From E44-bin32 sp034430615 (lineage in GTDB: Bacteria; Chloroflexota; Anaerolineae; Anaerolineales; E44-bin32): 64,000 nucleotides of DNA. Location of the stretch: NCBI GenBank assembly GCA_034430615.1, contig DAOUEJ010000102.1, positions 8,744 through 72,743 of the forward strand. Reading direction: 5' to 3'. How positions within the stretch are numbered: position 1 is the first letter of the stretch; every line of letters starts with the position of its first letter. The notes beneath the pieces are model-generated. The model saw only the letters and a program-made list of their open reading frames with translations. It ran no database searches and was not told the origin of the DNA. Below, in pieces: positions 1 through 9,403 of this stretch. Both the position numbers and the translations under genes were made by a program.

Positions 1-1702
1 AGCGCTCGAGCGCAGAGAGGATCGCGGTGGCGGCGGTCATCCCCAACCCGCACAGGGAGGCGTTGGTCATCGCATGGCCGATGTCCTGCAGCGCTGCCAG
101 GTCACCCTTATGCAGACCGCCGTTTGCAAGCCGGCCGATGATCTCCACCTGGCGCTGAGTCCCCAATTGACAGGGGAAGCACTTCCCACATGATTCGTGG
201 GAAAAGAAATGTGCCAGGCTGAGCAGGAAGTGCTTCAGGTCCCTTTCCTTGTTGATGAGGGTGACAACACCCGATCCAAGCGGCAAGTTCGCCGCGCGCA
301 TATCCTCAAAACTCAGGCGCAGGTCGAGGTCATCTGGACCAGCAAATGCTCCTGCCGCACCTCCGAGCAGGATGGCCTGCAGTTCACCGACCTCCCCCCC
401 TGCCATGCCGATCAAATCACCCAATCGCGTCCCGAAGGGCACTTCATAGACACCCGGTGTTCGGACATCCCCGGAAAGACAGAAGAGTTTCGATCCCGGA
501 GAGCCCTCCGTTCCTATGCTGCGGTAGGCCGCGTGGCCATGATGAATGATCCAGGCAGCGGTACAGAGTGTCTCGACATTGTTGATCACGGTCGGTTGCC
601 CGAAAAGCCCATGGGTCGTCGGAAAGGGTGGCTTAAGGCGTGGAAAGCCACGCTTGCCTTCGATCGACTCAAACAGCGCTGTCTCCTCACCACAAATGTA
701 CGCACCTGCACCACAACGCAGCACGATGTCGAAGTCGAAACCTGAAGCAAGGATATTTTCACCCAGGAATCCAGCCTGGCACGCTGTATCGATTGCCTGC
801 TGGAGAATGCGCTGCGCTCGCGGGTATTCCCCGCGCACGTAGAGATAGCCGGTTTTCGCCCCGATGGCATAGGCTGCGATAGCCATGCCTTCCAGGATGG
901 AAAATGGATCACCTTCCATCAGGACCCGGTCCTTGAAGGTTCCCGGTTCGGATTCGTCCGCATTGCACACCACGTAGCGCTCATCACCGGACGCGGCCGC
1001 CGTATACTCCCATTTCACACCGGTTGGGAAGGCTGCTCCCCCGCGCCCCACCAGCCCAGAAGCCTTGATCGTCTCGATCACGTCACCGGGCTCCAATTCC
1101 TTGAGCGCCTTCGTGAGCGCTTGGAAGCCCTCCATTGACTGGAATGCGTCGATGTCGGTGGGAGCGATCTGGCCGCAGCGGTCGGTCAGCCAGCGCGGTT
1201 CACCCGCGACCACACCCAGCCCGACCGCTTCCGGCGCGCTGGTCCACCCGCTAACATCTCCAGCTTTCACCGGCCCAACCGGTGTCTCCCCCACCAGCAC
1301 GGCTGGCGCATGATCGCATAGGCCGAGGCACGGTACGGATTCAAGCATGACCTCCCCGTCGTCGCGAGTTTGCCCCGCTTCGATTCCCAGGTGGCTGGCA
1401 GCTGAATCAAGCACGGCCTCTCCACCCTTCATGGCGCACATTGGACTGGTGCAGACACGGATAATCTGCTTCCCGGTCGGTTGGGGATAAAACATGGTGT
1501 AAAACTCGATCACGCCGTAGATTTCTGCCAGTGGTATCCGCAGCGTCTTTCCGATGGCAGTGACAGCCTCTTCGGGAAGATACCCAAGTTGAGACTGGGT
1601 TTTCAAAAGCAGCGGCAGGAGTGCGGCACGACCCTGGCCAGCGTACTTTTCCAGGAGTGGTTCGAGCGAGGGTACATCATGAATTATGGTATCAGCTTCC
1701 AT
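1..1702 (-). CDS. nuoF: NADH dehydrogenase NuoE-NuoF fusion (3' end cut off by window edge)
   Basis: Electron-input module of complex I or of an NAD-linked hydrogenase/formate dehydrogenase: it oxidises NADH on FMN and passes electrons through Fe-S clusters. The first ~150 residues are a NuoE thioredoxin-like [2Fe-2S] domain with C-x4-C (VCTSPMC) and C-x3-C (PCLGLC). NuoF follows with the FMN/NADH glycine loop (GLVGRGGAAFPTG), CNADESEPGTFKDR, GAGAYICGEETAL and the N3 [4Fe-4S] motif CGKCFPC, with the fourth Cys in SLCGLG. Both halves are in one reading frame without interruption. The ATG at 1702 has AGGAG upstream. The last codons lie beyond position 1. In classical nuo operons E and F are separate; the fused order recalls HoxF or FdsB diaphorases, so the partner (complex I, hydrogenase or formate dehydrogenase) is undecided from this window. 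Confidence 0.9.
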   Translation of the reverse strand, partial: MEADTIIHDVPSLEPLLEKYAGQGRAALLPLLLKTQSQLGYLPEEAVTAIGKTLRIPLAEIYGVIEFYTMFYPQPTGKQIIRVCTSPMCAMKGGEAVLDSAASHLGIEAGQTRDDGEVMLESVPCLGLCDHAPAVLVGETPVGPVKAGDVSGWTSAPEAVGLGVVAGEPRWLTDRCGQIAPTDIDAFQSMEGFQALTKALKELEPGDVIETIKASGLVGRGGAAFPTGVKWEYTAAASGDERYVVCNADESEPGTFKDRVLMEGDPFSILEGMAIAAYAIGAKTGYLYVRGEYPRAQRILQQAIDTACQAGFLGENILASGFDFDIVLRCGAGAYICGEETALFESIEGKRGFPRLKPPFPTTHGLFGQPTVINNVETLCTAAWIIHHGHAAYRSIGTEGSPGSKLFCLSGDVRTPGVYEVPFGTRLGDLIGMAGGEVGELQAILLGGAAGAFAGPDDLDLRLSFEDMRAANLPLGSGVVTLINKERDLKHFLLSLAHFFSHESCGKCFPCQLGTQRQVEIIGRLANGGLHKGDLAALQDIGHAMTNASLCGLGMTAATAILSALER

Positions 1703-1816
1703 GGGTTCTCCTGGAATTACTTTAGCCTCGACCGGCATAGAGGACAAGAGTCAATCGTCATCAGGCGTATACCCGACTCTCCCGGGCCTACCAGCTAAAT
1801 TATAACCCTGAGCCAG

Positions 1817-1851
1817 TTGCTCACGCTTCTCGCCTCGAATACAATGCTGCT
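1817..1851 (+). promoter_or_regulatory. Putative promoter of the kinase gene, leaderless layout
   Basis: TTGCTC at 1817-1822, a 17-bp spacer, then TACAAT at 1840-1845. Only six bases separate the -10 box from the ATG at 1852, so transcription would start at or next to the start codon. No Shine-Dalgarno sequence is present. Seen in sequence; promoter function is inferred. Confidence 0.5.
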
Positions 1852-3885
1852 ATGGCCCTTCAAACAAACGATATACTTCGAGATCGCTATCGCATCGTGG
1901 GCCGCCTTGGCAAAGGCGGCATGGGTGCAGTCTACCTGGCCCAAGATATGACCCTCGATATCCAGGTGGCGGTCAAAGAGAATCTGAACACCAACCCCGA
2001 ATCAGAGCGGCAGTTCAAGCGTGAGGCCAAGCTTCTAGCCGAAATGCGCCACCCGAATCTGCCGCGCGTGACGGATCACTGGATCCTCGATGAACGCCAG
2101 TACCTGGTGATGGATTACATAGCCGGTGTCGATCTTCACACCCGCGCCATCGAGCGCCCACCTAGCGTTGAAGAAGTCGTGTCATGGGGCATTGCAGCCT
2201 GCGATGCACTACACTACCTGCATAACTTGGCTCTACCAATCATTCATCGTGATATCAAACCTGCCAACATTAAAGTCCAACCTGACGGGCGGATTGTTCT
2301 GGTCGATTTTGGCATTGCAAAGGTCTCCGATTCGGGTCAGACGACCACCGGTGCACGCGGCCTCACACCGGGCTTCTCACCCCCCGAACAGTATGGTGAC
2401 CAGCGGACGGACACCCGCAGCGACCAGTATTCGCTGGCGGCGACACTCTACTCCCTCATCACGGGACAACGCCCGGCTGAAAGCATCCAGCGCATTTTCG
2501 GTAAGGAAGAACTGCTCCTGGCGAGTCAGCTTAATCCGGCAGTTCCAGAGTACCTGGATGCTGCGCTGGAACGGGCTCTCGCACTGGATAAGGACGCCCG
2601 CTTCGCTACCATAGCTGATTTCAAGCGCGCGCTTCAGGGCGAAGTAGCACCTCAGGGCGACCTGACACTACCTGGCAACCTGGCGGGGGAGACGATCCGT
2701 GTTCCACTCCCCGAGAGCCTGCCAACGCCTCCCACCCGCAGCCGGCGAGGTTTATGGATCGGTGCCGGCGCGGTAGGCGTTCTCCTGGCAGCTACCGGCC
2801 TCACTTTCGGTCTCACGGGCGGGCTTCCATTAGGTCGTTCGACCCCGATCAGCCCTTCCCAGCCCACCGAGCCAATCGGCCTGGTCGCCCTCAACGAAAC
2901 CCCATCAACTACAGCTATGCCGAGCCAGACGGAAACCAGCGCCCCGACTTTCACCGCCAGCCCCAGCAACACGCCAACCCCTACGCCAGTGCAAATGGGT
3001 GGCGGCGCGCGTATCGCGTTCGTCAGTGACCGCGATGACGGAATCACACTTCAGGTCTGGACGATAAACCCAGATGGTAGCGGCGCGCGCCAGGTAACCT
3101 TCGGCCCGGGAGATAAAGCGCAGCCGCGCTGGTCACCTGATGGGCAGCGACTGCTTTACGTCGCGCCGGGCGGCACCGACCTCTATGGCAATGACCTCGG
3201 CCGTGACATATACCTGATCAATCTGGATGGATCGATCGACCCGGTTAATTTAACCCAGAGCCTTGGCGACGATACCGATCCAGCCTGGTCACCTGACGGC
3301 ACACAGTTGGCGTTTACTGGAACGCGCGTCAACGGACAACGGCAGGTGTTCCTGATGGACCTGACCTGTGAACCTCTCCCGGCGGGATGCACTCCGGCGG
3401 GATCTGCCCACAATCTAACCGCCGGATACGCGGTGGAATACTTCCCTGCGTGGGCACCGGACGGCCAGCGACTGGCGGTCGCAGCCTCGATCAACGGTGC
3501 CCCGGGACGGATCCTCCTGCACCCGGCTGACGGGGAAGCCCCAGTATATTTTGACGTCCAGGATCGCATCATTGGTGCGGAGCAAATTACCTGGTCATCG
3601 AACAGCGAATACCTCGCTTTCAGCTGGATCATAAAACGGGGAAAGCAGGAGATCTACATCGCTTCGCTTGCCAATCCGGGTCTGGATCCGATCTCGCTCA
3701 CCAACAGCCTGGGTAATAAGGAACCCGACTTCTCGCCGGACTCCCAGTGGATCGTCTTCACTTCAACCCGGGACCAAAATCCAGAAATCTACGTCATGAC
3801 AAATAACGGAAGCGGCCAGGCCAACATCACCAACCATCCCGGCCGCGATTTTCAACCGGATTGGCAGCCGCTCCAGAGCCCCTGA
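1852..3885 (+). CDS. Membrane-anchored Ser/Thr protein kinase with C-terminal TolB-like beta-propeller
   Basis: A PknB-type (Hanks) kinase, 677 residues. The kinase domain covers about residues 10-270: glycine loop GRLGKGGMGAVY, Lys42 in VAVKEN, catalytic HRDIKPAN (Asp134, Asn139), DFG at 152-154 and SPPEQY in the activation segment. A Pro/Thr-rich linker and one hydrophobic segment (about 300-325) follow, then repeats of the WSPDG/FSPDS type from about 380 to the end, which form a PD40/TolB-like propeller. The predicted topology is cytoplasmic kinase and extracytoplasmic propeller, probably a sensor or protein-binding module. All catalytic residues are present. It is divergent from the NuoEF gene. 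Substrates are unknown. Confidence 0.92.
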   Translation: MALQTNDILRDRYRIVGRLGKGGMGAVYLAQDMTLDIQVAVKENLNTNPESERQFKREAKLLAEMRHPNLPRVTDHWILDERQYLVMDYIAGVDLHTRAIERPPSVEEVVSWGIAACDALHYLHNLALPIIHRDIKPANIKVQPDGRIVLVDFGIAKVSDSGQTTTGARGLTPGFSPPEQYGDQRTDTRSDQYSLAATLYSLITGQRPAESIQRIFGKEELLLASQLNPAVPEYLDAALERALALDKDARFATIADFKRALQGEVAPQGDLTLPGNLAGETIRVPLPESLPTPPTRSRRGLWIGAGAVGVLLAATGLTFGLTGGLPLGRSTPISPSQPTEPIGLVALNETPSTTAMPSQTETSAPTFTASPSNTPTPTPVQMGGGARIAFVSDRDDGITLQVWTINPDGSGARQVTFGPGDKAQPRWSPDGQRLLYVAPGGTDLYGNDLGRDIYLINLDGSIDPVNLTQSLGDDTDPAWSPDGTQLAFTGTRVNGQRQVFLMDLTCEPLPAGCTPAGSAHNLTAGYAVEYFPAWAPDGQRLAVAASINGAPGRILLHPADGEAPVYFDVQDRIIGAEQITWSSNSEYLAFSWIIKRGKQEIYIASLANPGLDPISLTNSLGNKEPDFSPDSQWIVFTSTRDQNPEIYVMTNNGSGQANITNHPGRDFQPDWQPLQSP

Positions 3886-4128
3886 CCAGAAACTACTGGG
3901 ACTCCTATCCAGGAACCCGGCGTAAAGGGCCATCAGGAGTGCGGCCCAAGCCTCCCCAGGTGAGGCCCACTCAGGTCTGTGATATCTGCTGAATATTCGC
4001 GTGCTGAGTGCTGTTGCTCCCCGGATTTATGTTCATTGCAGGTGTCACAATTACGAGGGATACGGCGTTATAGGATTGACTTCAAAAGATAACTGGATTC
4101 ACACAAATCATCATTGAGGAGATTAACC

Positions 4129-5514
4129 ATGAAACTACAGCGTAAGGTTAGCCTGGTGCTTGGACTGCTTCTACTGTTTGGTGGTCTGACGGCATGCGGC
4201 ACCAACCAGGTCGATATCGAAGTGGCCGTGGCGCAAACTCTGTCTGCCGCGTCAACCATCGATCAGGCTGTCCGGGAGGCGAGTGCCGCCACCTCCACCC
4301 CGGTGATCGAACCACCCGCAGCGACCGAGGCGCCGCCTACAGTTGAGGAGCCGACTGCGACATCAACGGTTGTGCACGTAACCATCCCCAGCAGCCCGGC
4401 GGGGGTCGCCAGCTTCATGACCGATCGCTCAACCGCGTTGCTGGCCTCCGAGCGCAGAGCCATTGGCGACAACTACGACATCAACCTGCTCGAGCGACCC
4501 TTCAGCCCGGAGGCGATGGACTACAAGGATTACCTTGACATCACCCGGGGGGAACTGAGCCTCAACCCGCCCTTTGTCTACATCACCATCCAGCTTGAGG
4601 GCGGAGCACCCGCTGATCAAGACGTAGCCTACGGTGTGGAGATTGACCTCGACCTGGATGGGCACGGTGAATGGTTGATCCTGGGTCAGGTCCCACCTGA
4701 CAGCACCTGGACGACGAACGGCGTCCGCGCCTGCCGTGATTCCAATGGCGACGTCGGTGGCCCGACCGCGATGCGCGTCGACGCACCCAACTCGGCCCGC
4801 GATGGGTATGAGGACTGCGTCTTCGAGAGCGGATACGGGCTCAACCCGGACGCGGCCTGGATACGGCGCGATCCTTCTCACGCAAACTACATCCAGATCG
4901 CCTTCCTTTTCAGCCTGATCGGCTCAGACGGCGAGTTCCTGTGGGGAGCGTGGTCCGATGAAGGCTTGCAGGAACCAGCGTATTTCGATTACCACGATCA
5001 CTTCACGATCACCGAAGCTGGCTCACCAGCCTCCGAGAGCAGTTACTACCCACTGAAGGCAGTCGCGCTGCTCGATAACACCTGTCGCTGGGGATACGGC
5101 TTTGCCCCGACCGGTACCGAGCCGGGCACCTGCTACGTCCCACCTACGGCGACACCCGTTCCGGTTGGATCGATTTCCGGTTACGTCTATGAGGGATACG
5201 GAGGACCTGGACCTTCAAGCACGCGGATCTCTGGCGTATCTGTCCGCCTCGGGCAGGGAGCATGCTCATCGAGCGGCTATCAATCGGCCAGTACGAATGG
5301 CGACGGCTACTACAGCTTCAATAGGCTGCCGCCGGGGACCTACTGTGTGACCGTGATTAGCAGCTCTCTTCCACCGGCTCAATACGGATGGTCCGTGATG
5401 TATCCAAGCGGCTTCGGCGGCACACCACCTCCCAATCCCTATCGACAGGTTATTGTCGCCCCGGATGGAACCATCACAAATATCAATTTTGGGTACGCCC
5501 GCAACATCGGATAA
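4129..5514 (+). CDS. Secreted lipoprotein with C-terminal SdrD-B/carboxypeptidase-regulatory-like domain
   Basis: About 461 residues. The ATG at 4129 is chosen because GAGGAG lies just upstream; a TTG 15 bases earlier is in frame but lacks this signal. The signal peptide ends in a lipobox (GGLTAC, Cys at about residue 23), so the protein should be lipid-anchored outside the membrane. A Thr/Pro-rich linker leads to a central region of unknown family containing the calcium-site-like stretch DLDLDGHGE. The C-terminal ~110 residues (GSISGYVYEG, NGDGYYSFNRLPPGTYCVTV) match the pattern of SdrD B-like or carboxypeptidase-regulatory beta-sandwiches. The role is unknown. A terminator follows. Confidence 0.75.
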   Translation: MKLQRKVSLVLGLLLLFGGLTACGTNQVDIEVAVAQTLSAASTIDQAVREASAATSTPVIEPPAATEAPPTVEEPTATSTVVHVTIPSSPAGVASFMTDRSTALLASERRAIGDNYDINLLERPFSPEAMDYKDYLDITRGELSLNPPFVYITIQLEGGAPADQDVAYGVEIDLDLDGHGEWLILGQVPPDSTWTTNGVRACRDSNGDVGGPTAMRVDAPNSARDGYEDCVFESGYGLNPDAAWIRRDPSHANYIQIAFLFSLIGSDGEFLWGAWSDEGLQEPAYFDYHDHFTITEAGSPASESSYYPLKAVALLDNTCRWGYGFAPTGTEPGTCYVPPTATPVPVGSISGYVYEGYGGPGPSSTRISGVSVRLGQGACSSSGYQSASTNGDGYYSFNRLPPGTYCVTVISSSLPPAQYGWSVMYPSGFGGTPPPNPYRQVIVAPDGTITNINFGYARNIG

Positions 5515-5527
5515 CCTTTAGGTACCA

Positions 5528-5564
5528 AAAAGGAGGGCACTTAGAATTCCGGTGCCCTCCTTTT
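5528..5564. terminator. Bidirectional rho-independent terminator
   Basis: 13-bp inverted repeat (AAAAGGAGGGCAC at 5528-5540, GTGCCCTCCTTTT at 5552-5564) with an 11-nt loop, A-rich on one side and T-rich on the other. It sits between the convergent lipoprotein and PBP-like genes and can serve both. Confidence 0.9.
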
Positions 5565-5581
5565 GTTTAAATTACAACAAT

Positions 5582-8497
5582 TCAGGAGTCAGGTCTGGTG
5601 ACTACAAACAAGATCGAGGGGCTTATCGTTGCGTTACCGGCCAGATCGAACACCTCGGCGTAGAGCGTGTGCTCACCGCTCCTGGACAGGCGCCAGGTCG
5701 TCGAGAACGACTCGCCTGTCAACGTAGCCGCCACCTGTCCGTCGACGTAGAAAACGACCCGGGCAACCCCGTATTCGTCTGAAGCATCGACCTGTAACAC
5801 GGTGCTTTCGGTTATATCACCCACGATCAACTGGCCAGCTTCAGGCAGTGTGATCACCGCCGCCGGGGCGCTGTTATCGACGGTGACCTGGACGGCATCC
5901 GTACGCAGGCGGCCTGTACCATCCACAACGACCAGTTGAATCGTATAAAGCCCGCTGAGAGCAGATGTGTCCCATGTCGCCAGCAGTCCGCCACGCACCG
6001 GGCGATTCTCATCCTGGCCGATCTGCACCCAGCTGGTGGGATTCAAGCCACGACCGTATTGAACCCGGAAACGTTCCATCCCTTCGGGCTCGGCGTGGCC
6101 TGTTATACGCACGATCCCTCGTAGGAATGTGAAGGACTCCGGGGCGCTGATATTAACCTGAGGATCTGGTTCCTCGGCCCGCAGCGTGTCGTACTCCTCC
6201 GGCGGCCGGGCGATGCCGGCCTCGTTTGCCCACTCCGCAGCCTCAGGAGGTACCACCATGAAGACCTGCTCTTCTACCAGATCAGGCGGCGTGTTGAGCG
6301 TGGCAAGCTTCCCCGTTTCACGGTTGACCAGGAAGGGTTGAAACAGATTATCAAAGGTTGTTGGCTCGGTACCATTAAGAAAGACCTCCCGGACGACGTT
6401 TGGGCAGTAGAGTGTCGGCAGCAGTCCGGACGGGTCGCAAACCTCCAGGCTGCTGACGCCGGGCGGGATTCTCCAAGAGGCGGGTGGGTGGTCGCGGGTG
6501 GCGTACTGCAGGAGTGCATGCCACACCGGGGCGGGACCGTTCATCGCCGTCAGCGTCTCCGCTGCTGCAGGACTCTGGGATTCGAACCAAACACCGATGA
6601 CAACACCGGGGGTGAAACCCAGCGTCCAGGCTTGCCCAGTTTCGGGCGACATGGATGCTACCACCCCGGCTGGTCGGCCCACTTCGAGTGGGCTGCCTTT
6701 TCCGACACTCGGCCAACGGGCCGATTCATCGCTCAGGATATCCACCATCAGGTACGCGAGCTGGGCGCTGACCAGGGATTGCGAGCCTGGATCAGCCTGA
6801 TATATCAAGCGTTGGTTCCCGTCCTCGATTTGCAGGATGACGACCGGCTCGAGCTGTCCATCTAGGCTTTCAATTCCCCCACGGGTGCCGTGCAGTTGCC
6901 CCTCACTTGCAAAAACACTATAGGCGTGCACAAGCTCCAGTAGGTTTGAATCTAAATCCAGACCGTCCTCGACCCCGGTCAAGCTCGGCTTCTGATTTTG
7001 AAAGCCAAAGGAAGCCACGGTCCGTCTGACACTCTCAAGTCCAACCTGGTCGATCAACCGGTCGAGTGCGGCTTGGTATTGATTGGCCAGGGCGATCCGC
7101 AACCGAACCGGCCCATGTTCACCGTAGCCAGGAAGTTGGCTAACGGGGTTACTGCCTTGCAGGGGAACATCGAGTAGCATGCTCGCTGGCGTATAACCTT
7201 GCGCGAAGGCTGTCAAAGCGGTGAAGGGTGCCTCAAGGCCGGTGGCCGGCTTCGGGGACGTTCCGGGCCCAATCAGGCTCAGCAATTCTCCGGTTTGGGG
7301 GTCAAGAATGACAACTGCACCGGATTGGATCGCGTGATCCACCCCGGCGTCCTTCGGCCGTATGGGTGTCAGCAATCCGACGGCCAGGCAGCCCGATCCG
7401 TCTGCCAGCGAAATGATGGCGCCCGGTTCGCCTCCATTGAGGCGGTTTACTTGAGATTCGAGGGTACAGAGAGCTTGTCGGTGAAGATCTAGATCGAGAC
7501 TCGTCTGCACACGCAGCCCGCTGCGCCCGAGGAGTGAGCGGCCAAAGCTGCCTTCGATGTATTGTGTGATGTACGCCTCAAAGGAGTCCAGGCTCGTGAC
7601 GGCAGCCTCCGCAGGGCTCGCGAACACCAGCTGCGCCTCACTGGCCCGCCTGGCTTCTAAATGGCTGATCAGCCCGGCCGCGGCCATCGCTTCGAGGACG
7701 TCCGTCTGGATTTGAGTTGCAGCATCGGGTTGATCAACCGGATTGAGCTCGGGTGCAAGTGGGATTGAAGCGAGCATCGTACTCTCGGCCAATGTCAGAT
7801 CGCTGGCATGCTTATCAAAATACACCAGTGCCGCAGCATCGATGCCATAGGCCTGGTTTCCGAAATCGGCACTGTTCAGGTACCACTCCAGGATTTGCTC
7901 GCGCGGGTAGCGCCGTGTTATCTCGGCTGCAAGGAGGACGGTTTGAACACGCGCCGCTCCAGGGTTTTCACCTCCGGAGTAGAGGGGAGCGAGCTGCGCC
8001 TGAGCCAACCGCTCTGTAATCGTCATGTTAGCAGCATCGCCCTGAGAGCCGAAAAGGTAGTCTGTAATCGCAGCCAGGGCTTGAGCTGGCAGATAGCCCG
8101 GGTGGCTCCAGAAGCCTTGGTCCTGAGCGATGAGAATGGCCTGCAGCGAATAGGATGGCAGATCGATCGGACCTTCAGGATCGAGATAGATCCAGCGCCT
8201 TGAGCTGGCCGAGGGATGAAGCCATTCAAAAAGCAGCTGCCCCTGATCTCGGTCGTAGAAGCGGACCGGCCGAAACGCCTCCCGGCCCGAGGGACCAAAA
8301 CTTCTCTCGAGATCATGGACGGGGGGCAAGGCCGCTGCCAAATTGGCGAAAGTCAGAGCCAACCCCAGAACAGCCAACCCGGCCAGAAAGCTGATGAGCA
8401 AAGCAGATCCATGTGCGAATTGCCGGAGCCGGCGTCCACCGACTCTACGCTTTGCTCGCTGATGTCTCGTTCGCAGGATCTGCAGCGTTCCAGGCAT
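5582..8497 (-). CDS. Class A penicillin-binding-protein homologue without recognisable catalytic residues
   Basis: 971 residues with the layout of PBP1A: short basic cytoplasmic tail, TM segment (about 31-57), glycosyltransferase-51 domain (about 75-260), transpeptidase domain (about 390-680) and two C-terminal Ig-like domains (about 790-971). The scaffold is clear (ILEWYLNSADFGNQAYGID, LTLAESTMLASIPLAPELNP). The catalytic motifs are not: the ED-x2-F motif of GT51 reads QDQGF (Q125); GGSTITQQ reads AANMTITE; the SxxK region reads APFTAL; SxN reads ANQYQ; KTG reads GRPAG (about 607-611). The reading frame is intact over 2.9 kb, so this is not simple decay. Family knowledge predicts no polymerase or transpeptidase activity; a structural or regulatory cell-wall role is inference. 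A TAGAAT box lies 6 bases from the ATG. Confidence 0.88.
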   Translation of the reverse strand: MPGTLQILRTRHQRAKRRVGGRRLRQFAHGSALLISFLAGLAVLGLALTFANLAAALPPVHDLERSFGPSGREAFRPVRFYDRDQGQLLFEWLHPSASSRRWIYLDPEGPIDLPSYSLQAILIAQDQGFWSHPGYLPAQALAAITDYLFGSQGDAANMTITERLAQAQLAPLYSGGENPGAARVQTVLLAAEITRRYPREQILEWYLNSADFGNQAYGIDAAALVYFDKHASDLTLAESTMLASIPLAPELNPVDQPDAATQIQTDVLEAMAAAGLISHLEARRASEAQLVFASPAEAAVTSLDSFEAYITQYIEGSFGRSLLGRSGLRVQTSLDLDLHRQALCTLESQVNRLNGGEPGAIISLADGSGCLAVGLLTPIRPKDAGVDHAIQSGAVVILDPQTGELLSLIGPGTSPKPATGLEAPFTALTAFAQGYTPASMLLDVPLQGSNPVSQLPGYGEHGPVRLRIALANQYQAALDRLIDQVGLESVRRTVASFGFQNQKPSLTGVEDGLDLDSNLLELVHAYSVFASEGQLHGTRGGIESLDGQLEPVVILQIEDGNQRLIYQADPGSQSLVSAQLAYLMVDILSDESARWPSVGKGSPLEVGRPAGVVASMSPETGQAWTLGFTPGVVIGVWFESQSPAAAETLTAMNGPAPVWHALLQYATRDHPPASWRIPPGVSSLEVCDPSGLLPTLYCPNVVREVFLNGTEPTTFDNLFQPFLVNRETGKLATLNTPPDLVEEQVFMVVPPEAAEWANEAGIARPPEEYDTLRAEEPDPQVNISAPESFTFLRGIVRITGHAEPEGMERFRVQYGRGLNPTSWVQIGQDENRPVRGGLLATWDTSALSGLYTIQLVVVDGTGRLRTDAVQVTVDNSAPAAVITLPEAGQLIVGDITESTVLQVDASDEYGVARVVFYVDGQVAATLTGESFSTTWRLSRSGEHTLYAEVFDLAGNATISPSILFVVTRPDS

Positions 8498-8587
8498 GGG
8501 CTGATTCTAACTTATCCGGAGTACTATAATCTTGCAAGAGCCGTGCCCCTCCCCATCCCAGAGGTATTGCCTGGAGGCTATGCGTTC

Positions 8588-9403
8588 GTGCTGCCGGATT
8601 ATCATGTTCATTCGCTGTTCTCCTGTGATGCCCATGACAGCGTTGACGCGCTATGCCGCCGCGCTCTTGAGCTCGGAGTTCGGGAGATGGGCATCAGCGA
8701 GCATTGCGATTACCACCCACTGGACGAGTGCCGAGGGTATTTTCAACCGGAGCTCTGGTGGAAGGCGATCGAGGCATGCCGGCAGGAATACGGAACTGGT
8801 CTCGCCCTGCGAGCCGGCCTGGAGCTTGGCGAACCCCATCTCTTCCGGGCACAGATTGGCACGCTGCTTGAGGACTATCCCTGGGACTACATTCTCGGCT
8901 CCCTGCACTGGGTTAAAGAAAGGATAATCTTCAACCCAGATTACTTTGAACAGCCAGCCAAACTTGCTTACCGAGACTATTTCATTGAGTTGCTGCAGAT
9001 GGTGAAAAAAGGTGAGTTCGACATCCTCGCACATATGGACATTGTGAAACGTTATGGCTTCGATTGCTACGGCCCTTTCGACCCGCGTCGTTGGGAAGGG
9101 GAAATCCGGGCCGTTCTGAATGAACTCGCCCGATCGGAGCGTGCCCTGGAAGTCAACACCAGCACACTGCGCCGACCTGTGAGCGAAACCTCGCCCACCA
9201 GTACAATCCTACGCTGGTTCCGGGAGGAAGGCGGCCGGTTCGTGAGCTTTGGATCGGATGCGCACAAGGTCCAGGATCTGGCTTCAGGATGGCAGCAAGC
9301 GGCATCAGAGCTGCGAACTGCCGGGTTCAGCGAGTACGCCACCTACCACCTGCGCCAACCCGAGCTTCACCCGCTGCCTTCTACCGTGGTCACGCCTCCT
9401 TGA
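8588..9403 (+). CDS. PHP-domain histidinol-phosphatase-like phosphoesterase
   Basis: PHP-superfamily metal-dependent phosphoesterase, most like HisK-type histidinol phosphatases. Metal ligands are visible: DYHVHS near the N-terminus, SEHCDYH, GLELGEPH, ILGSLHW, ILAHMD and GSDAHK near the C-terminus. The GTG at 8588 gives a protein starting (M)LPDYHVHS, with GGAGG 10 bases upstream. A GTG at 8543 is the alternative; starts further left would run into the divergent PBP-like gene. The stop overlaps the start of lipB, so the two are probably translated together. No other his genes are nearby, so histidine synthesis is one option and a more general phosphatase another. Confidence 0.82.
   Translation: MLPDYHVHSLFSCDAHDSVDALCRRALELGVREMGISEHCDYHPLDECRGYFQPELWWKAIEACRQEYGTGLALRAGLELGEPHLFRAQIGTLLEDYPWDYILGSLHWVKERIIFNPDYFEQPAKLAYRDYFIELLQMVKKGEFDILAHMDIVKRYGFDCYGPFDPRRWEGEIRAVLNELARSERALEVNTSTLRRPVSETSPTSTILRWFREEGGRFVSFGSDAHKVQDLASGWQQAASELRTAGFSEYATYHLRQPELHPLPSTVVTPP

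Noticed and set aside
4429..4881. 150-codon minus-strand frame opposite the lipoprotein gene
   Set aside because: Typical antisense shadow of a GC-rich gene; no homologous pattern, and the sense frame has signal peptide, lipobox and ribosome-binding site.
6565..6590. tRNA T-arm-like sequence (GATTCGAAC)
   Set aside because: Lies inside the PBP-like coding region and no cloverleaf can be folded around it.
8216..8587. Upstream extension of the PHP phosphatase into the PBP-like gene
   Set aside because: Would overlap the divergent gene by about 280 bases; the encoded residues do not look like a PHP domain, and a good start exists at 8588.
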